Made by a program: the position numbers and the translations under genes
Assembly (NCBI GenBank): GCA_039029135.1
Contig: JBCCGT010000051.1
Location: 1-6,349, forward strand
From: JALZVT01 sp039029135
Lineage (GTDB): Bacteria; Pseudomonadota; Gammaproteobacteria; Pseudomonadales; Azotimanducaceae
Direction of reading: 5' to 3'
DNA: 6,349 nucleotides
Notes under the pieces: model-generated
Database searches by the model: none
What the model saw: only the letters and a program-made list of their open reading frames with translations
Told to the model about the DNA's origin: nothing
In this document: one piece after another, positions 1-6,259 of the stretch
Numbering within the stretch: position 1 is the first letter of the stretch
Layout: every line of letters starts with the position of its first letter

Positions 1-711
1 CACGGTGTAGTCGCCCGGGTTCGCGTAGCTGTGGCTCGCCGTCGCGCTCGCGCCGGACGTGCCGTTGCCGTCACCGAAGTCGAACGTGTAGTCGACGATG
101 TTGCCGAAGGCGTCCGAGCTGCCGCTCGCGTCCATGTTCACCGCCAACGGAGCAAGGCCGAGGCCCGGGTTGACGGTCAGAGCGGCCACGGGAGCGGTGT
201 TCGCGATAACCGTCGCCGAGGTGGTGTCCGTCGCGCCCTGATCGTCGGTTACGATCAGCGTCGCAGTGTATTCACCCGGCGTGACGTACAGGTAAGACGT
301 GCTGGCCGCAGCGCCGCCAGCGCTGCCGCCGTCGCCAAACGTCCAGGCGTAGTCGACGATGCTGCCGTTCGAGTCGGCGCTGGCGCCGCCGTCGAACAGT
401 ACGGTGCGCGGCGTCAGGCCGACCGCCGTGTCGACGGAGAAGGCCGCCGTGGGCGCCGCGTTCGCGCTAACGGTGCGGGTCGTCATGCTGGTGCCACCGA
501 GATCGTCGGTGACCGTCAGCGTAACGACGAACTCGCCGGCATTGACGTATTCGTGCGTCGTCTGCACACCGCTACCCGTCGAGCCGTCGCCGAACAGCCA
601 GTCGTAGCTGACGATGCTGCCGTTGTCGGTGCTGGCGCTCGCGTCGAAGGACACCGTGAACGGCACGACACCAGCTGAGGGCGCCTGTGTGAAGCTCGCC
701 ACGGGCAGTTC
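1..711 (-). repeat. PKD domains 5, 6 and 7 in tandem (residue 1309 to the window edge)
   Basis: Three consecutive PKD copies follow without other domains between them. PKD5 (1309-1391) has YDWLFGDGST and VVTLTVTDDLGG; PKD6 (1392-1478) has YAWTFGDGGS and TATLIVTDDQGATD; PKD7 (from 1479) has YTFDFGDGNG, with Phe replacing the usual Trp, and is cut by the window edge in the strand NPGDYTV. They are diverged from one another at DNA level, not a recent amplification. More copies may lie beyond the edge. Confidence 0.92.
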
Positions 712-3700
712 GTTGACCGTCAGCGTCGCCGGCTGCGAGGTCACCGTATTGATCGGGTTCGTGACGACCACGTCGTAGACGTCGCCGGATTGGGCGAGCG
801 TGGCCGCGCCAATGTTCAGGCTGGTCGCAGTCGCGCCCGCGACGGGCGCGCCGTTCTTGCGCCACTGATACTCGACGACCGGCGTGCCGGTAACGGCAAC
901 CTCGAAGGTGACGTTGTCGCCGACCAGCGCGTCTACGGACTGCGGCTGTTGAACGATGATGACCTCGGCCGACTGATCAACGACGATGGACACAGTCGCA
1001 GTGCCGGTCGCACTGTCGTCGTCCGTTACCGTCAGCGTTGCCGTGTAGGTGCCGGGCATCAGGTACTCGTTGGAGGCCAGCGCGCCGTTGCCGCTGTTGC
1101 CATCGCCAAAGTCCCAGGCGTAGGCCGTAATCGTGCCGTCCGCGTCCGCACTGTTTGAGGCGTCGAAGTCGACGATCAGCGGGTTGAAGCCCGTGGTGGG
1201 CGTCGCGACGATGTCAGCCACTGGAAGCTGGTTCGGCGGCAGGACGGTCAAGGTCGCCGCGGCAGAGCTGACCGACGCGGCCGCGTTCGTCGCAACGACG
1301 CTGATCTGCGCACCGTCGTCGGCGAGCTGCGGGTTCGCGAAGGTATAGCTGGCACCGGTCGCGCCAGCGATATCGCTGCCGTTCATCTGCCACTGCAGCG
1401 TGATCGGCGCAGTGCCGTCAACGGTGGCCATGAAGGTCGCCGCCTCGCCAATCTCGACGGTCAGCGACTGCGGATCCGTTACGAACGACGGCGGCGTGGG
1501 CAGAGGATCGACCGAAACGACGCGACTGATCGCGTTCACGGCACCGCCGTTGTCGGTGACCGCCAGGGCGACCGTGAAGTCACCCTCAGACGTGAAGGTG
1601 TGGGTCACCGTCTCGCCGGTTGCGGTGCTGCCACCGCCGAAGTCCCAGGCGAAGGCATCTACCGTGCCGTCGGTATCCGACGACATGCTGGCGTCGAAGG
1701 TGACATCCAGGGTGTTGAGCGTCTGGCTGCTGGAGAAGGCCGCGGTGGGCGCCACGTTGTTGCCCGCAACGATGCCGTCGATCTCCGTACCGAATATCTG
1801 CAGACGCGCGCGGATAGTCTCGCGCACCGTCACGTAGCGGCCGGTACCCATCGCGGCGCAGGCGAAGAAGCCGCTCGGCGCTGTGCCGCTGCCCTGAACC
1901 GGGACGTTGCAGTTGATGATCGGGCCATCGACGATCTGGTTGTCCACCGGCGTATCGCCGATTTGAATCTCGAGCGTGAAGTCGTGGTTGTTGCGCAGCG
2001 CAAGACGCACCTCTTCAACGGCGCTCGTCTCGCCCAGGTCGTAGGTGATCCAGGCGCTTTCGACCAGGCCATTGGAGTTCTTCCAGTGCGACTGCAGGCG
2101 CTGCTCGCCGCTGGCCAGGGTATCGATGGCGTTGTCGGAAGAGTTGAACGACCAGCCCACATTGAGAATGCCCAGCGGCAGAGCGCCGATCACGCCGCCA
2201 GCGCCCACTTCGACGTCAGCGCCGATTGTGGTGCTCTCGCCCGCGGCGTTAGTCGCGGTCAGCTCGACGCGATAGGTGCCGGTCGAAGCATAGGTGTGCG
2301 TCAGCACAGCGTTGGTGGAACTGTTGCCGTCGCCCAGGTTCCACAGGAACGTAAGCGCGCTGTCTTCCGGGTCCGTCGAGAGTGTGGCATCGAGTGCGAC
2401 GTCCTGGCTCGCAGACATCGGCGTCGCGATGAACGCGGGCAGCGGCGCGGGCGCCATCATCTCGGGCGGCAGCCGATAGTCGAAGCCATAGACCTCGAAG
2501 TCCGCCTCGTTCGTGGAGCGAATCGTCAGATAGCGCGCCATCGTCTCGGGCACCGGACACTCGACCAAGGCCGAGGGGGCGCGATTGCCGCCACCGGGAA
2601 TGGCGCAGCTACCAACGACCGGGCCGTCGGCAACCTCGCCGGCGAGCGCCGTACCGGCACTGATGTCGAGGCTGTACGCCAGGTCGCCGCGCGGCGCGAT
2701 GTCGATGCCGATGATCGGCATGACCGATCCCAGGTCGACGGTAAAGAACGCGTCGGCCAGCACGCTGCCGCTGTTCCAGGCCGTGCTCAGATCCTGCCCG
2801 CCGTTGCCGAGCTCATCGAGGATGTTGCCGGCCTCGGCGTCGCCGCCGCCGACCGCGACGACACCCACGTCGAGCTGCGCGTTGACGCTGGAGGAGAACA
2901 CGCTGGTGCCGCCCTGATCGTCGGTTACCGTCAGGGCCACGTTGTACATGCCCTGGCCCGGGAAGACGTGCGAAACGCCAACGCCACTGCCCGTCGTGCC
3001 ATCGCCGAAGTCCCAGTCGTAGCTGACGATGGTGCCGTCGCTGTCCGAAGAACCAGAAGCGTCAAAGCTGAAACCGGTCGTGCCCGCGATCGGCGTGGCA
3101 GTGAACATGGCCACCGGATCGTCGTTCATCGGCCCGCCGCCGATGCCGGTCGTCTGGTTGATGGTGATGAAGGCGTTGACCGCGACGCTCGTGAACGTCT
3201 GACTCGTACCGTCCGGCCAAGTAACTACGATGCTGTCGATCAAGCTATCCGTACCGAGCCCGAAGTGCAGCCGGCCGTCGTCCTGCGAGCGACTATGAAT
3301 GCCGCCGTTGCGCTCGCGGTACTGCGTGGTGCCGCCAGAGGTTAGCGCGACGACCGCGCCGATACCGTCGCGGTTAGACGCAACGCCTTCCAGCGTGATC
3401 GTGATGAAGTTGTTGCCGTTGCCCTGGTTTTCGAACAGCTCTACGGGGCCGCTGGCCATGGCCTTGATGTCTTCGCTGTTGGTCGCGATCAGATCGATGA
3501 AGCCATCGTTGTTGAAGTCAGCCGCTGCAAGGCCGGAGACAAAACCGCTCGTGGTGCCTTGGGCACCGCGCGCGCTCGCCTCGAGCACGAAAGAGCCGTC
3601 GCCCTGGTTCGCATAAAATTCGTTGACGACGTTGGTGCCGTTGCCCTGGTCGCTGCGCGCGACGTACAGGTCGATGTCCTTGTCATTGTCGAAGTCCGCC

Positions 3701-4635
3701 GCGACAACGAACTGCCCGTCGTCGATACCCGCGATCCCGGACGTGCCGGTCGCGTTGATCAGGCCCGTCGCGTTCTGTAGCAGCAGATAACCGCCGTCGT
3801 TCGGGGTGACGGCAATGATGTCCTGCAGGCCGTCGTTGTTGACGTCAGCAATGGCCGAGTCGCTGATGCGATTGATGTTGGGAAAGCCGAAGTCGCCGCG
3901 CACATCCGACAGGCCGTTGGCGCCGAAGCTCAGGACACCGTCCGGATATTTGGTCTGGCTGTGCTGCACGAACAGCGCGGGATCTGCAACCGCGCCATTG
4001 CTGGCGGAAATCTGCGCGTAGAACGTGAACTGCTTGGACGTGAAAGTGTCGTCCTCAAGCGTAAACGCGCCACTTTGTGCGTCGTAGGTGAAGATCGCAG
4101 ACTCGAAGTGCGGCGCGGCTGCGCGGCGGTTGTTGTTGATCACCGCGATGTCCAGGCGGCCATCGTCGTTCCAATCGAACCAGGTGCCGTGGCGACCGCG
4201 GCCCATCGGATAATCGAGACCCATGCTCGCGGCCTGATCCGTGAAGCCACCGCTGCCGTCGTTGATCAACAGCAGATTCGGATCGGATCCCGTGCCGTCC
4301 TGGGCACCGACAGCGACGAACAGATCCTGGTCGCCGTCGTTGTCGATGTCCGCGAACGACGCGCCAAACATCTCGTTGGTCAGGCCGCTAACGCCGCCAG
4401 CAGCGCTGAAACCGCCGACGCCGTTCAACAGCAGCTGTGGCGCCGCACCGTGGTTGCCAAGCCAGAGATCTGGCCGGTCATCACCGTTGATGTCCGCCCA
4501 CGAGGCGCCGTATGTCGCGCCAGAGCTGCTAACGCCCAGTGAACCGGATACCTCGGTGAAGGTTTGCGCCATAGCGGGTGCCGAAAGCACCGTACACAAA
4601 AGCACAACCGAGAGAGAAACACGATTGACCAACAT
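1..4635 (-). CDS. Giant secreted multidomain protein: VCBS/FG-GAP, ASPIC/UnbV, PKD, F5/8-type and Ig-like modules (C-terminus outside window)
   Basis: One frame runs unbroken from ATG 4635 to base 1 (1,545 codons, no stop seen). Order by approximate residue: signal peptide 1-23; six VCBS/FG-GAP calcium loops 48-381; ASPIC/UnbV 408-490; PKD1 506-585; F5/8-type module 587-720; PKD2 729-812; second F5/8-type module 815-955; PKD3 959-1042; Ig-like 1044-1130; PKD4 1135-1217; Ig-like 1222-1308; PKD5-7 from 1309 to the edge. Proteins of this type are exported and usually serve in adhesion, carbohydrate or matrix binding, but no catalytic domain is visible, so the actual role is unknown. ATG 4635 is chosen because the frame above it reaches a TAG (bases 4675-4677) with no other start, and the next in-frame ATG (M22) would remove the signal peptide. 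The missing C-terminus could carry an anchor or sorting signal. It is transcribed divergently from the CoA-transferase gene. Confidence 0.95.
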   Translation of the reverse strand, partial: MLVNRVSLSVVLLCTVLSAPAMAQTFTEVSGSLGVSSSGATYGASWADINGDDRPDLWLGNHGAAPQLLLNGVGGFSAAGGVSGLTNEMFGASFADIDNDGDQDLFVAVGAQDGTGSDPNLLLINDGSGGFTDQAASMGLDYPMGRGRHGTWFDWNDDGRLDIAVINNNRRAAAPHFESAIFTYDAQSGAFTLEDDTFTSKQFTFYAQISASNGAVADPALFVQHSQTKYPDGVLSFGANGLSDVRGDFGFPNINRISDSAIADVNNDGLQDIIAVTPNDGGYLLLQNATGLINATGTSGIAGIDDGQFVVAADFDNDKDIDLYVARSDQGNGTNVVNEFYANQGDGSFVLEASARGAQGTTSGFVSGLAAADFNNDGFIDLIATNSEDIKAMASGPVELFENQGNGNNFITITLEGVASNRDGIGAVVALTSGGTTQYRERNGGIHSRSQDDGRLHFGLGTDSLIDSIVVTWPDGTSQTFTSVAVNAFITINQTTGIGGGPMNDDPVAMFTATPIAGTTGFSFDASGSSDSDGTIVSYDWDFGDGTTGSGVGVSHVFPGQGMYNVALTVTDDQGGTSVFSSSVNAQLDVGVVAVGGGDAEAGNILDELGNGGQDLSTAWNSGSVLADAFFTVDLGSVMPIIGIDIAPRGDLAYSLDISAGTALAGEVADGPVVGSCAIPGGGNRAPSALVECPVPETMARYLTIRSTNEADFEVYGFDYRLPPEMMAPAPLPAFIATPMSASQDVALDATLSTDPEDSALTFLWNLGDGNSSTNAVLTHTYASTGTYRVELTATNAAGESTTIGADVEVGAGGVIGALPLGILNVGWSFNSSDNAIDTLASGEQRLQSHWKNSNGLVESAWITYDLGETSAVEEVRLALRNNHDFTLEIQIGDTPVDNQIVDGPIINCNVPVQGSGTAPSGFFACAAMGTGRYVTVRETIRARLQIFGTEIDGIVAGNNVAPTAAFSSSQTLNTLDVTFDASMSSDTDGTVDAFAWDFGGGSTATGETVTHTFTSEGDFTVALAVTDNGGAVNAISRVVSVDPLPTPPSFVTDPQSLTVEIGEAATFMATVDGTAPITLQWQMNGSDIAGATGASYTFANPQLADDGAQISVVATNAAASVSSAAATLTVLPPNQLPVADIVATPTTGFNPLIVDFDASNSADADGTITAYAWDFGDGNSGNGALASNEYLMPGTYTATLTVTDDDSATGTATVSIVVDQSAEVIIVQQPQSVDALVGDNVTFEVAVTGTPVVEYQWRKNGAPVAGATATSLNIGAATLAQSGDVYDVVVTNPINTVTSQPATLTVNELPVASFTQAPSAGVVPFTVSFDASASTDNGSIVSYDWLFGDGSTGSGVQTTHEYVNAGEFVVTLTVTDDLGGTSMTTRTVSANAAPTAAFSVDTAVGLTPRTVLFDGGASADSNGSIVDYAWTFGDGGSAGGAAASTSYLYVTPGEYTATLIVTDDQGATDTTSATVIANTAPVAALTVNPGLGLAPLAVNMDASGSSDAFGNIVDYTFDFGDGNGTSGASATASHSYANPGDYTV
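712..972 (-). other. Ig-like domain 2 (residues about 1222-1308)
   Basis: It starts EVIIVQQPQSVDALVGDNVT, has a central YQWRKNGAPVAGATATSLNI and ends VYDVVVTNPINTVTSQPATL plus a Thr-Val strand. The P-Q-S, V-G-D, W-x-K-N-G and V-V-T-N-P landmarks match the first Ig-like domain position for position, so the two probably derive from one duplicated PKD plus Ig unit. No cysteines are present. Confidence 0.82.
985..1233 (-). repeat. PKD domain 4 (residues about 1135-1217)
   Basis: Landmarks are LPVADIVATPTTGFNP, VDFDASNSADADGTI, the core YAWDFGDGNS and PGTYTATLTVTDDDSATG. It is a canonical PKD copy lying between the two Ig-like domains. Confidence 0.92.
1246..1506 (-). other. Ig-like domain 1 (residues about 1044-1130)
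   Basis: The start PSFVTDPQSLTVEIGEAATF, the central LQWQMNGSDIAGATGASYTF and the end strand SVVATNAAASVSSAAATLTV follow the bacterial Ig-like (I-set/Ig_3 type) pattern: a P-Q-S-x-T-V-x-x-G-E strand, a W-x-x-N-G turn, and an A-x-N-x-x-G-like end. There is no Cys pair; the bacterial forms commonly lack the disulfide. It sits between PKD3 and PKD4. Confidence 0.8.
1507..1761 (-). repeat. PKD domain 3 (residues about 959-1042)
   Basis: It begins NVAPTAAFSSS, continues VTFDASMSSDTDGTVDAF and carries the core AWDFGGGS (W997), where the usual FGDG Asp is Gly (residue 1001). It then has HTFTSEGDFTVALAVTDNGG. The rest of the fold landmarks are intact, so this is a real but slightly degenerate copy. 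Confidence 0.88.
1771..2193 (-). other. F5/8-type C (discoidin/fucolectin-like) module 2 (residues about 815-955)
   Basis: Seen: LNVGWSFNSSDNAIDT near the start, W851, the strand ITYDLGETSAVEEVRLALRN (D866), C909 and C926 separated by 16 residues, GRYVTVRE (Y934), and a final LQIFGTEIDG strand. The DLG strand, Cys pair and GRYV motif match F5/8-type or F-type-lectin-like domains better than module 1 does. It parallels module 1 closely in layout, which suggests duplication of a PKD plus F5/8 unit. Carbohydrate binding is an inference. Confidence 0.68.
2200..2451 (-). repeat. PKD domain 2 (residues about 729-812)
   Basis: Landmarks are PLPAFIATP, VALDATLSTDPED, the core FLWNLGDG (W765, with Leu in place of the usual Phe before GDG), HTYASTGTYRVELTATN, and a short tail into the second F5/8-type module. 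It is somewhat divergent from the other PKD copies, but the length and order are right. Confidence 0.83.
2476..2877 (-). other. F5/8-type C (discoidin/fucolectin-like) module 1 (residues about 587-720)
   Basis: Seen: a W (W620) followed by a VDLG strand (D634), a paired-strand region, then C677 and C693, the motif ARYLTIR (Y702), and a closing EVYGFDY strand. The order W, DLG, C-x(15)-C, [GA]RY[LV]T[IV]R and a final hydrophobic-G strand resembles F5/8 type C and F-type lectin (fucolectin) domains, which bind carbohydrates or lipids. The family call is by eye, and sequence similarity to any one subfamily is untested. Ligand residues cannot be assigned. Confidence 0.6.
2881..3120 (-). repeat. 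PKD domain 1 (residues about 506-585)
   Basis: It starts DPVAMFTATP, continues with FSFDASGSSDSDGTI, contains the core YDWDFGDG (W541) and ends in the strand NVALTVTDDQGG. These are the standard PKD landmarks of an Ig-like beta-sandwich used as an extracellular spacer or binding module. It directly precedes the first F5/8-type module. Confidence 0.9.
3166..3414 (-). other. ASPIC/UnbV domain (residues about 408-490)
   Basis: The segment has the expected order of family signatures: an N-x-x-G-I-G-A-V-V strand, a Gly-rich turn, an RNGGIHSRSQ stretch, HFGLG, and VVTWPDGTSQTF with W473. This domain commonly follows VCBS/FG-GAP repeats in large exported proteins of bacteria, as it does here. Its molecular function is not well defined, so it is used only to classify the protein. 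Confidence 0.88.
3436..4518 (-). other. VCBS/FG-GAP repeat region, six calcium-loop repeats (residues about 40-400)
   Basis: Six loops of the form D-x-[ND]-x-D-x-x-x-D are visible, starting at D48 (DINGDDRPD), D96 (DIDNDGDQD), D154 (DWNDDGRLD), D264 (DVNNDGLQD), D314 (DFDNDKDID) and D373 (DFNNDGFID). Each is followed by a hydrophobic strand such as DLWL, DLFV, DIAV or DLYV, the hallmark of VCBS/FG-GAP blades with integrin-like calcium sites. The gap between the third and fourth loops (about 100 residues) is wider than the others (48-58), so a degenerate blade may lie at about 165-255. Six or seven blades suit a beta-propeller; the fold is inferred. Confidence 0.88.
4567..4635 (-). other. Sec signal peptide of the giant protein
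   Basis: Residues 1-23 show a short n-region with a single Arg (R5), a hydrophobic core rich in Val and Leu (about 6-18), and a c-region ending A-M-A before Q24, a typical signal peptidase I site (cleavage A23/Q24). C14 lies inside the core but is preceded by V-L-L, which does not fit a lipobox because the -1 residue is not Gly, Ala or Ser, so a lipoprotein is unlikely. This places the mature protein outside the cytoplasm. Confidence 0.85.
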
Positions 4636-4642
4636 CGAACTG

Positions 4643-4649
4643 CCGTCCC
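4643..4649 (-). promoter_or_regulatory. Weak ribosome binding site of the giant protein gene
   Basis: On the minus strand GGGACGG lies 7 bases upstream of ATG 4635. It is only a partial match to the Shine-Dalgarno consensus, but spacing is good and no other start is available in frame. Confidence 0.4.
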
Positions 4650-4681
4650 ATTCGAGCCAAAGTCCGTGTCGGTACTACTTC

Positions 4682-4704
4682 GGGCAGACCGTTCCTGTCC
4701 GCCC
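4682..4704 (-). repeat. Inverted repeat upstream of the giant gene (possible leader hairpin or operator)
   Basis: On the minus strand the arms are GGGCGGAC and GTCTGCCC around a 7-base loop, an 8-bp stem with one G-U pair as RNA. On the plus strand the same position is an A-C mismatch, so the structure favours the minus-strand transcript. It lies about 47-69 bases before the start codon, where it could act as an mRNA leader hairpin. No U-tract follows, so it is not a classical terminator. Function is unknown. Confidence 0.35.
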
Positions 4705-4779
4705 TGATTTCATGACCTATTGCGACTTAGCAGTGTACTGATACGGTTCCGGGGCGGTGTTCGATAATGTAATTGCCCA

Positions 4780-4803
4780 CAGGGGTTTGTAGTGCTCCCC
4801 CTG
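4780..4803. repeat. Perfect 6-bp inverted repeat CAGGGG-N12-CCCCTG
   Basis: The arms at 4780-4785 and 4798-4803 are exact reverse complements separated by 12 bases. The layout, roughly two helical turns between arm centres, would suit a dimeric regulator in a divergent promoter region. A 6-bp match at this spacing can also occur by chance. Confidence 0.25.
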
Positions 4804-4871
4804 AACAGATCATTAAAGGTAATCAGGTTGTGAAATCCGGTGAACTAAACTGACGTAAGAACGCGACCGCG

Positions 4872-4896
4872 GCGCCGAATTTTCGGTGATCGGCGC
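4872..4896. repeat. Nested inverted repeats with competing stems
   Basis: A perfect 7-bp repeat, GCGCCGA at 4872-4878 and TCGGCGC at 4890-4896, encloses a second perfect one, CCGAA at 4875-4879 and TTCGG at 4882-4886. Both use the bases 4875-4878, so the stems are mutually exclusive. It lies about 180 bases upstream of the CoA-transferase start. Operator, leader structure or chance are all possible. Confidence 0.3.
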
Positions 4897-5063
4897 ACCC
4901 TTAAACGCCCCCGCTAAAGTAAACGGTGGTTGCGTTGCAGCCGTTAGCGGTACATCGATCGAACCGCTGACACCATCGCCAAACGTTCGCGGGCACACAG
5001 ATCACACAAACACAACGCCGCGCCACATTTGCGGTATGGTTTGACCGCTGCCAGCCGCATACC

Positions 5064-5070
5064 GGGGAGG
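5064..5070 (+). promoter_or_regulatory. Strong Shine-Dalgarno that fixes the TTG start of the CoA-transferase
   Basis: GGGGAGG ends 8 bases before the TTG at 5079. It supports this unusual start codon, and the encoded N-terminus (MAGPLDGVKILDLTT) begins exactly where CaiB/BaiF proteins usually begin. Confidence 0.8.
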
Positions 5071-5078
5071 ACGCTACT

Positions 5079-6257
5079 TTGGCAGGACCGCTCGACGGGG
5101 TGAAGATACTCGACCTCACGACGATCTATTCGGGACCGATCTGCACGTCGATCCTCGGCGATCAGGGTGCCGACGTGATCAAGATCGAATCGCCCGAAGG
5201 GGACTGGATACGCTCTGCGCTGGCGATCCAGCGCAACGGCGTCGGCGGCGCGTTCGCGATGATGAATCGCAACAAGCGCTCGCTGGTGCTGGACCTGACA
5301 ACGGCAGAGGGCAAAGCCGTCTTTCGCGAGATGGTGATAAAGGCCGACGTGGTCGTCGAAAACTACCGACCCGGCGTCATGGAGCGCCTGGGCATCGGCT
5401 ACGACGCGCTGCGCGAGCTCAATCCTGGCCTGATCTTCGCCAGCATCAACGGCGTGGGCCACAGCGGACCCTACGCCAACCGCCGGGTATATGACGCGAT
5501 CATTCAGTCCGTGTCAGGAATCGCCGCGCTGCAGGCCGATCCGAAGACCGAGCGGCCGGTCATGGTGAACTCCCTCATCTGCGACAAGCTGACGTCGATG
5601 ACCTCTGCGCAGGCCATCAGCACGGCGCTGTTCGCGCGCGAACGCAGCGGCCGCGGCCAGCGCATCGACATCGCGATGCTCGAGGCGGCGCTCTTCTTCG
5701 TCTGGCCGGACAACATGCTGAACTAAACCTTCGTCGGCGACGACGTGCACTACGCCGAACCCCTGAATCATGCGGTTTTCGTGCGCCAGACGGCGGATGG
5801 CTACGTCTGCATCATGCCGGTGCAACAGGACGAATGGCTGGGTCTGTTCAAGGCGCTGGATCTGCCGAACCTGCTGCTAGATCCAGCGCTGCAGACCGAA
5901 GCGGGGATCGACACGGAGCAGGTGGCCGCGCGCGTCGACGCCGCCTTCTTGAACTTCACGACGGCCGATGCCGCGCGGCGTCTAGAGGACAATCAGGTGC
6001 CGTTCGCGCTGATCAACGCGCGCGAAGAGGTTCCCGATGACCCGCAGGTCAAGGCGACAGAGGCGCTCTGGGAATTCGAGCACCCCTGGGCTGGGCCGAT
6101 GCGCCAGGCGCGCCCTCCCGCGCGCTTCTCGGAAACGCCCGCCGAGATCTTTCGCTGTTCGCCGGAGCTCGGCGAGCATAGCGTCGAAGTGCTCGAGGAG
6201 TTCGGCTTCGAACAGGCGCGCATCGAATCGTTGCGCGCACAAAAAGTGGTGCGCTGA
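5079..6257 (+). pseudogene. CaiB/BaiF class III CoA-transferase interrupted by in-frame TAA at codon 216
   Basis: The family transfers CoA between acyl-CoA and a carboxylic acid in the cytoplasm; the substrate cannot be read from the sequence. Seen before the stop: PLDGVKILDLTT, GDQGADVIKIE, NRNKRSLVLDL, VVVENYRPGVMERLG, FASINGVGHSGPYANR, and YDAIIQ with D139, which aligns with the catalytic Asp of the family. TAA lies at 5724-5726 inside WPDNMLN-stop-TFVGDD. The same frame then continues with VPFALINAREEVPDDPQ and the usual C-terminal G-E-H-x-x-E-V-L-x-x-x-G-F and I-x-x-L-R-A pattern, ending at TGA 6255-6257. Without the stop the product would be 392 residues, the normal family length (about 390-410). 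The first 215 residues alone would lack the rest of the fold. Explanations are a recent nonsense mutation, a base error, or readthrough. The next gene starts 2 bases later. Confidence 0.85.
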
Positions 6258-6259
6258 AC

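Larger units (their letters stand above)
4636..5078. other. Divergent intergenic region
   Basis: This stretch separates the two divergent start codons and must carry both promoters unless one lies inside a gene. It is visibly less GC-rich than the flanking coding DNA and contains several inverted repeats (4682-4704, 4780-4803, 4872-4896). A GATAAT at 4763-4768 on the plus strand resembles a -10 box but has no matching -35 at 16-18 bases, so I do not call a promoter. Short open frames here have no coding signal. No tRNA or recognisable riboswitch was seen. Confidence 0.8.

Noticed and set aside
1600..3345. A 581-codon open frame on the plus strand, with other long plus-strand frames at 31-678, 790-1158, 3559-3780 and 3961-4542
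   Set aside because: They lie in exact antisense codon register to the minus-strand gene. In that register a stop needs a TTA, CTA or TCA codon in the real gene, and these are rare in GC-rich DNA. The translations are Arg/Ala/Val-rich, low in motifs and match no family I know.
4567..4635. Lipoprotein signal with C14 as the lipidated residue
   Set aside because: The residues before C14 are V-L-L and lack the small residue needed at -1, while a good A-M-A/Q signal peptidase I site follows.
4241..4741. Plus-strand open frame of 166 codons running into the intergenic region
   Set aside because: Most of it is antisense to the signal peptide and first VCBS repeats of the giant gene. It is Pro/Ser-rich, and its tail in the intergenic region has no coding signal.
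4763..4768. GATAAT as a -10 promoter element on the plus strand
   Set aside because: No -35-like hexamer is found at 16-18 bases upstream, and it is more than 300 bases from the CoA-transferase start.
4944..5462. Minus-strand open frame of 172 codons opposite the CoA-transferase start
   Set aside because: It is antisense to a well-supported CaiB/BaiF coding sequence and its translation shows no recognisable domain.
5745..6257. The second half of the CoA-transferase as an independent 170-residue gene starting at GTG 5745
   Set aside because: It is in frame with the upstream half, begins in the middle of the family's conserved region, and has no Shine-Dalgarno. It is better read as the rest of one interrupted gene.
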